From CAZYWA01 sp964650975 [NCBI: uncultured bacterium] (lineage in GTDB: Bacteria; JADJOY01), in contig CAZYWA010000361.1 in assembly GCA_964650975.1 (NCBI GenBank), positions 1 to 8,229 of the forward strand: 8,229 nt of DNA, given 5' to 3'. A model generated the notes under the pieces. That model did no database searches and was not told where the DNA came from. It worked only from the letters and a program-made list of their open reading frames with translations. Shown here piece by piece: positions 4,465 through 8,229 of the stretch. The translations under genes and the position numbers were made by a program. The stretch's first letter is position 1. Each line of letters opens with the position of its first letter.

Positions 4465-6098
4465 TGGACACGAGGTGGGTGCGCGACTCGCTTAAGGGTG
4501 CGGTAATCGGCATCTTCGTGGCGTACCTGTCGTGGGCCACCGCCCAGGCTCTAATCCCAAGCCCGTCGCCGGGTGGTTGCTCCACGCGTTGGTTCGAGCG
4601 ATGGCTCGCGTCGTGGGAAGCGGCCGTGCCGCCGGTGGCGATCGCAGGGATGGTGGGCGTCTGGCTCGGCAGTCCGGTCTGGACAGCGGCGGCACTTCTG
4701 GCGGGAGCGGTCGCTGGCCTTGGAATGCATGGCGGACTCTACCCGTGGGGATTCACGTCGATTCGGATTGGCGCCGCGGCTGGCGGCTGCGTCGCCCTCG
4801 GCTGGTCCCACCGATTTCGGGCAAACGACCCTCGCATCGCGAGCGGGCTAGCACGGGGAACCGATGGCGCGCCCGCGTATCGCAGCAGTCGGCTGCCGCT
4901 CATTGCGATGGCCCTCGGTGGGTGTGTGGGCTGCGGTCTCGTGATCTGGTCGACAAACGCGTGGGACCTCGCGCCGGGCGCGAAGTACCCGGAACTCATC
5001 GTTACCCCCATGTTGATCGCAGTGGCCCTGGCGGGCGGGCTCGGGCTCCTCGCATTGCGCAACCATCGACGCTCGGGCGGTCACGTCCTCGGCCTCGTCG
5101 TCGCGGCGCTGATCTTACGTCAAGGGTGGCTTGTCGCTGCTCCGGTCCGGCAGCTTGGCGGCGCCGCTCGAGAGGAGCGGTTGCGAGGGCTAGCGGCGCT
5201 CGCGGATCTCGGTCCCCGTGGGTGGTCCGCAGCACCCTGGCTGCTGGCTGGGTCCCGCGATGCCGATGCTGTCGTGCGCGGGCGTGCGCTCGACGTGATG
5301 CGCGCGAGCGTTGCCTTCTGGCCGGCGACGTACGGAGCCGCTGCGTATCAGGCAATGACGGCCGTTGAGCCACAGGTACGCGCGAACGCTCTGGGCTTGT
5401 GGGTCGATACCGGTAGCACGGCACCGGCCGGAATGGTGCGCGCGCTCGCGATCATCCGGAGTCACGACGTTGATCTCGACGCTCGGCGCAGCGCGGTCGA
5501 TGCGCTTGTCTTGCGAGCCTACAACGCCGATGTGCCGACTCCGGCCCGGCTCGTGGCGCCCCTTCTCGACGATCCGGACGAGTCGATCGCGCGCGCCGGA
5601 GCGCGGCTGCTTCGGTGGACTCGTCCCGGGGACACTGCGAGAGTCATCCACGCGCTCCAGGCCACGAGTGTGGTCACTCGCCGCGCGGCGGCTGCAGCGA
5701 TGCGATGCATCGAGGCGCCGAATGAACCTGCGCGGATCGCTCTGGAACAGGTCGTTGCAGATCCCGACCCTACGCTCCACGACGAGGCCACCGTCGCTCT
5801 CCGATGCCTCGACCCAGGGGACGCCGCGCGGGAGACCTGCCGCGACGAATGTCGACGGTCGCCCAGGATGTCGAGAATGGAAGCCCGGTTGTCGGAATCC
5901 GCGATGAACGCGGCGCTGATCGGCGGCAGTCTTGCGGACGACGCCGCCGGCCTTCCCGGTCCGGGCTTGGTCACCGCGCTGATCGCAATCGTCGTCTTGC
6001 GACGTAGTGCTGCATCTGACGGCACCCGTGGTGGCGATCGCCTGGGTCGCGTGGTAGTCAGGCGCAGCAGGAGAGCCTTGGGTTCTGCCACCGCTTGA
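4464..6098 (+). CDS. Multi-pass membrane protein with HEAT-like helical repeats
   Basis: A 544-residue protein from ATG 4464; a GTG at 4461 is an alternative, and neither has a clear ribosome binding site. The N-terminal half is membrane-bound: hydrophobic segments near residues 12-30, 56-70, 74-90, 98-114, 145-162, 178-197 and 208-226. Residues about 233-455 form paired amphipathic helices rich in Ala, Arg and Leu (RLRGLAALADLGPRGWSAAP, VRGRALDVMRAS, RRSAVDALVLRAY, IARAGARLLRW, TRRAAAAAMRCIEAP, LHDEATVALRCLDPG), a HEAT/armadillo-like pattern that usually forms a binding scaffold. A last hydrophobic segment (GLVTALIAIVVL, about 501-512) follows. The final 33 or so residues are encoded by the attC-like element at 5996-6089 and are probably not functional. 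Not assigned to a named family. It may be the cargo of a cassette, but no recombination site is visible upstream. Confidence 0.7.
   Translation: MDTRWVRDSLKGAVIGIFVAYLSWATAQALIPSPSPGGCSTRWFERWLASWEAAVPPVAIAGMVGVWLGSPVWTAAALLAGAVAGLGMHGGLYPWGFTSIRIGAAAGGCVALGWSHRFRANDPRIASGLARGTDGAPAYRSSRLPLIAMALGGCVGCGLVIWSTNAWDLAPGAKYPELIVTPMLIAVALAGGLGLLALRNHRRSGGHVLGLVVAALILRQGWLVAAPVRQLGGAAREERLRGLAALADLGPRGWSAAPWLLAGSRDADAVVRGRALDVMRASVAFWPATYGAAAYQAMTAVEPQVRANALGLWVDTGSTAPAGMVRALAIIRSHDVDLDARRSAVDALVLRAYNADVPTPARLVAPLLDDPDESIARAGARLLRWTRPGDTARVIHALQATSVVTRRAAAAAMRCIEAPNEPARIALEQVVADPDPTLHDEATVALRCLDPGDAARETCRDECRRSPRMSRMEARLSESAMNAALIGGSLADDAAGLPGPGLVTALIAIVVLRRSAASDGTRGGDRLGRVVVRRSRRALGSATA
5996..6089 (+). 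repeat. attC-like recombination site 1
   Basis: A 94-bp element of the family also seen at 6844 and 7447. The left arm 6009-6020 (GCTGCATCTGAC) pairs 10/12 with the right arm 6057-6068 (GTCAGGCGCAGC). It shares CTGACGGCAC with site 2 and TAGTCAG on the right. The right end is GTTCTGCC (6082-6089), the position of an integron core site (GTTRRRY), with C instead of R at the fourth base. The expected left-end GAAC is degenerate here (TTGCGAC). It overlaps the 3' end of the membrane protein ORF and sits 32 bp before the next gene's ATG. Confidence 0.6.
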
Positions 6099-6121
6099 GC
6101 CCGAGTCCGGCCGTGGTCCCG

Positions 6122-6814
6122 ATGAGGATCTTCCGCATCGGCTTTGTGACGTTGATCCTTATGGTCGTGTTTCCATATCCAGGCTACGCATCCAGCACCC
6201 GGCACGGCGTCATCCAGCCGCTGGCGCCTGCTGTGGTAGTCGACAGCGTGGAGTTTGATCCTGTTTCAATCGGAAGAACCTGGCTCTATCGAGCGCCCTC
6301 GGCGCAGCGTTATCGACATCGCATCGTGTTCTGGCCAACGCTGGCTACTCGCCCTAGCCAACAGAACCGTCGCGCACGCGAGATCCGAATCGTGGGTGGC
6401 ACCGGTTCGGAACGTCTGCTCTCACGAACGATCATCGACCCTCGCGCTGTTGACGGCGTCCTGATCGTTACCGACGACCAGAGTGACAACCCTTCGCTCG
6501 CCCTCGCCGGACCACGGATCCTCGAGATGCCCCGGACACTCGGAGCTGACGCATTGTGGATGACCATCGCGAACGGCGTGCGAGTCGGCGCCAGACTCGT
6601 TGGCCTTGCTGACGTGAAGCTGCCCCTTGGCGCATTTCGAGACTGCCTCGTCGTGGAAGTGCCTTTGCTCGGGCAGCGGGATGTCGTCGCAACTGAACGC
6701 CGGTTTTACGCACGGGACGTGGGCATGGTGCTCTCGACGAAGATCACTGGCGCCGATGTTGAGAGCACGACTTTGGAATTGGAATCGTGGGGGGCGGATC
6801 CGCAGCCAGAATGA
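6122..6814 (+). CDS. Secreted DUF3108/TapB-like protein
   Basis: A 230-residue protein. ATG 6122 is chosen over TTG 6095 because it begins a clean Sec signal peptide (MRIFRIGFVTLILMVVFPYP, cleavage near GYA-SS) and because TTG 6095 sits directly at the recombination-site end. The mature part follows the pattern of small periplasmic proteins of the DUF3108/TapB type: IGRTWLYRAPSAQRYRHRIV (G..W.Y....), a central beta-rich part, VGARLVGLADVKLPLGAFRD (VG.e.v..PaG.f.d), then ERRFYARDVGMVLST (.yA.gvG.v) and LELESW. The function of these proteins is largely unknown; they are thought to be beta-barrel-like envelope proteins. It occupies the cassette between attC-like sites 1 and 2, in cassette orientation, with the stop 29 bp before site 2. 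No strong ribosome binding site is visible. Confidence 0.72.
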   Translation: MRIFRIGFVTLILMVVFPYPGYASSTRHGVIQPLAPAVVVDSVEFDPVSIGRTWLYRAPSAQRYRHRIVFWPTLATRPSQQNRRAREIRIVGGTGSERLLSRTIIDPRAVDGVLIVTDDQSDNPSLALAGPRILEMPRTLGADALWMTIANGVRVGARLVGLADVKLPLGAFRDCLVVEVPLLGQRDVVATERRFYARDVGMVLSTKITGADVESTTLELESWGADPQPE

Positions 6815-6843
6815 GCCGCTACTCGAAGGGCTTGCCGAATATC

Positions 6844-6938
6844 GGCAGAACCATGCGCTGCACCTGACGGCACGCGGGCTGGCCCTCGTCTGGATCACGT
6901 GCTAGTCAGTGGCCGCAGGTGAACGCGGCCGTTCGACC
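6844..6938 (+). repeat. attC-like recombination site 2
   Basis: A 95-bp element bounded by GGCAGAAC (6844-6851) and GTTCGACC (6931-6938), which are inverted copies at 6 of 8 positions. Next comes a poorly paired spacer of 9 nt on each side, then an inner stem: CACCTG (6861-6866) pairs perfectly with CAGGTG (6916-6921), followed by an unpaired A (6867) and CGGCAC pairing with GTGGCCG (6909-6915) apart from one extra base. Outer box, spacer, inner box with an extra base, and a variable loop is the layout of integron attC sites. It lies just after the secreted protein gene. Confidence 0.68.
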
Positions 6939-6953
6939 CAATTGAGGATGCGC

Positions 6954-7496
6954 GTGGCGTACTGCCCGAATGACGCGGACTGGTTCACCGCGACGCTAGT
7001 CGTTGAAATTCGCGTGTCTGGCTATAGACGGAGTGTCGTTCATCTCAACACTGTCCTGGTGGCGGCTCGGAACCGAGAACAGGCATTCCGCAAGGCCCTG
7101 GCCCTCGGCCGATTCGAAAATCAGCGCTACCTAAATCCGAAGAATCAACTCGTCCGGTGTCGATTCGTGGGCATTCACCACCTGGATATTGTTCTCGAAC
7201 CGCTCCGTCATGGCTGTGAGTTGTTTTGGAAGGAGCGTGTTGGGTTGCGTCGCGATTCGGTTCGAAGGTTCGTCCGGAAGAAAACGGACCTGCCAGCATT
7301 CGCTCCCGTCCAAGAGATTCCAGGCCGACCCAACTGCGCTTCCCGTGACATCTTGCGAGCGATCCAAGCGATGATGAAGAAGGATCGGGACCGGACGCCG
7401 GCGGCTCACAAACAGCGAAGGCGCCGCAGAGTGGTAGCAAAGGGTAGGCCGAACTCGTCGCTGAAGCTGACAGCACGCGCGGTGCGCGGTGTATGA
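6954..7496 (+). CDS. DUF4288-like protein, cassette gene
   Basis: A 180-residue protein starting at GTG 6954, with GAGG at 6944-6947 six bases upstream; ATG 6948 is in frame but touches the ribosome binding site. Residues 10-105 match the DUF4288 pattern: W-FTATLVVEIRV, then a beta segment, ARNREQAFRKALALGRFEN (A...eeA...A...g), YLNPKNQLVRCRFVGIHHLD (Y.n..g..v.w.FvGi.dl) and HGCELFWKER (dG.Elf.). DUF4288 proteins are small and of unknown function, sometimes near toxin or immunity genes. The rest is basic and poorly structured (AAHKQRRRRR), and the last 16 residues (RPNSSLKLTARAVRGV) are read from the attC-like site at 7447. Codon use includes AT-rich stretches (CTAAATCCGAAGAATCAA) unlike block 1, fitting transfer. 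It is the only gene between sites 2 and 3. Confidence 0.65.
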   Translation: MAYCPNDADWFTATLVVEIRVSGYRRSVVHLNTVLVAARNREQAFRKALALGRFENQRYLNPKNQLVRCRFVGIHHLDIVLEPLRHGCELFWKERVGLRRDSVRRFVRKKTDLPAFAPVQEIPGRPNCASRDILRAIQAMMKKDRDRTPAAHKQRRRRRVVAKGRPNSSLKLTARAVRGV

Positions 7497-7539
7497 TCGC
7501 GTGGTGGTCCGTGGCCGCAGCTTAGCGGGGCGTTCTGCG
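7447..7539 (+). repeat. attC-like recombination site 3
   Basis: A 93-bp element bounded by GGCCGAAC (7447-7454) and GTTCTGCG (7532-7539). The inner stem is AAGCTG (7464-7469) with CAGCTT (7518-7523), again followed by an unpaired A (7470). Compared with site 2 (CACCTG/CAGGTG), two stem positions changed on both strands so that pairing is kept. It shares CTGACaGCACGCG on the left and GTGGCCGCAG on the right with site 2. The DUF4288-like ORF reads 50 bp into it, and the kinase-like gene starts 34 bp after it. Confidence 0.68.
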
Positions 7540-7573
7540 CATCAGAGATGGCCGCCGCGCTGGGAGGACCGCT

Positions 7574-8167
7574 TTGGCACTCTTGATTTTTCTTATCGGC
7601 TTCCGTGGTAGTGGCAAGACCACTGCGGCGCAGATGTTTCCGAAGCATGCTGCCCGGCTCGATGGCGACCACCTTTTCGCTACCACGCTTCGCAGGAAGT
7701 GGCCGAAGATCCGATACGAAGATAGGAATGACTGGTCGAAGTGGCCGAAGCACCAGCGTGATGCGGCAACCGTTGCTGACGCGCAGGACGCCGTCCTTGA
7801 CCAAGTCGTACCCGGCCTTCGTCAGGATGAGCGACATGTCGTTGCGGACGGCGCTGTCTTTGCGTGCGATTGGTTTCGGGATCCACTTCTGACCGTGCTT
7901 CAGCGTGCGCGCGTCATCCGCACCGCAGAGGACGCATTTCTCTATTCGAAACCTCCCGTGGATGTGCTCTTTCGCCACATTCATGTTCGAGGGCGCGAAG
8001 ACGAGCTTCCCAGGTTCTCGAACGAGGCCGCAGTCGGAGAAGACAGTGAGCGGTACGACAAGACGGTTCGTGCATCTCTGGCGCCTTGGCGCAGACTCGA
8101 CAGCATTGCCGACCTCGCTGACGAGGTACGGCGGCTCGTCGGTGCATCACGGGGGGCGCCGCGGTAG
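7574..8167 (+). CDS. P-loop kinase-like protein (AAA_33/gluconokinase-type fold), cassette gene
   Basis: A 197-residue protein starting at TTG 7574, with GGGAGG six bases upstream, an excellent ribosome binding site that fixes the rare start. A hydrophobic first strand (ALLIFLIG) leads into Walker A, GFRGSGKTT with Lys15, then LDGDHLF at residues 29-34, like the DGDxLH motif after the P-loop of gluconate-type kinases. Later come VVADGAVFACDWFR (likely the second strand with an acidic residue) and ARVIRT (nucleotide-kinase strand), with a helical C-terminus. It probably phosphorylates a small molecule or acts on a nucleotide, but the substrate cannot be read; related P-loop folds include toxins and antibiotic-modifying enzymes. 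It is the cargo after attC-like site 3. The start of a fourth site follows its stop directly. The open antisense frame at 7406-7984 is judged a shadow. Confidence 0.75.
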   Translation: MALLIFLIGFRGSGKTTAAQMFPKHAARLDGDHLFATTLRRKWPKIRYEDRNDWSKWPKHQRDAATVADAQDAVLDQVVPGLRQDERHVVADGAVFACDWFRDPLLTVLQRARVIRTAEDAFLYSKPPVDVLFRHIHVRGREDELPRFSNEAAVGEDSERYDKTVRASLAPWRRLDSIADLADEVRRLVGASRGAPR

Positions 8168-8184
8168 CGCAGAACTGAGCGGCC
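8168..8184 (+). repeat. Truncated attC-like site 4 (left end only)
   Basis: CGCAGAAC (8168-8175), immediately after the kinase stop codon, matches the left end of site 2 (GGCAGAAC) at 7 of 8 positions and is followed by a 9-nt spacer like the other sites. The expected inner-stem block (cNNCTGAC) is missing; from about 8185 the sequence instead matches the tandem repeats described below. The site appears interrupted there. Confidence 0.4.
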
Positions 8185-8185
8185 G

Positions 8186-8229
8186 GGGACATAGGTAACA
8201 AATTAGTCCAGGTACATGGGTTACAGATT
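8186..8229. mobile_element. Probable insertion-sequence end with two tandem 19-bp repeats
   Basis: Two direct repeats, 8186-8204 (GGGACATAGGTAACAAATT) and 8211-8229 (GGTACATGGGTTACAGATT), agree at 15 of 19 positions and are spaced 25 bp apart. Paired or serial motifs of the type TGTtACCcATGTCC (reverse strand) are known at the ends of IS481-like and related insertion sequences, where transposase binds. The base composition is much more AT-rich than the neighbouring gene. The body of the element lies outside the window, so the family is tentative. Confidence 0.45.

Noticed and set aside
5519-6205. 228-aa minus-strand frame opposite the membrane protein
   Set aside because: It is Arg/Ser/Ala-rich antisense reading across two genes and a recombination site, without its own start signal.
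5996-7539. The three repeats as a CRISPR array
   Set aside because: They are about 93-95 bp long, imperfect and separated by whole genes, with no short regular spacers.
7406-7984. 192-aa minus-strand frame opposite the kinase-like gene
   Set aside because: The plus frame has Walker A, DGD motif and a strong ribosome binding site; the minus frame has no recognisable motif.

Overview
The window is GC-rich (clearly above 60% by eye) with strongly G/C-biased third codon positions. It encodes a NodT-type outer-membrane lipoprotein, so the host is a Gram-negative bacterium with tripartite efflux pumps. A soil or sediment lineage is plausible, but nothing here fixes the phylum. The sequence falls into three blocks.

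Block 1 (1-2132, minus strand) looks like ordinary chromosome. It holds a short hypothetical gene, a secreted YVTN/YncE-type beta-propeller gene, and the 5' part of a NodT/OprM-like efflux lipoprotein gene that leaves the window at base 1. All three run in one direction and may share a transcript. A perfect 19-bp palindrome (2145-2163) overlaps the likely ribosome binding site of the first gene.

Block 2 (about 2251-4464, plus strand) looks like a decayed phage or integrative element. It opens with 24 bp matching the 3' end of a tRNA or tmRNA gene with no 5' half, as expected for the far attachment site of an integrated element. Small, tightly spaced ORFs follow: a GTGA-coupled pair, an ORF rich in Arg-Gly repeats, and a 44-residue membrane peptide coupled by TGATG to the next gene. 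That gene encodes a family-4/5-like uracil-DNA glycosylase domain that keeps its four cluster cysteines but has unrecognisable catalytic motifs. Its coding frame shifts near 3965 into a second frame that begins like a 3'-5' exonuclease. A 37-codon stub resembling the C-terminal end of a phage terminase nuclease closes the block.

Block 3 (about 4464-8229, plus strand) looks like an integron-type gene-cassette array. Three related, same-orientation elements of 93-95 bp (5996-6089, 6844-6938, 7447-7539) each follow a gene. The last two start with GGCnGAAC, all three end in GTTC, and each can fold as an imperfect hairpin with an extra unpaired A in the left arm. The left and right arms covary between copies. 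They separate a membrane/HEAT-like protein, a secreted DUF3108/TapB-like protein, a DUF4288-like protein and a P-loop kinase-like protein. A fourth element starts right after the kinase gene but is cut off after about 17 bp by what looks like the end of an insertion sequence carrying tandem 19-bp repeats. No integrase is visible, so the array is either a CALIN (attC sites without an integrase) or part of a larger integron outside the window.

The attC-like sites, with an IS breaking the last one, are the most interesting content. All family names come from reading motifs by eye; no search was run.
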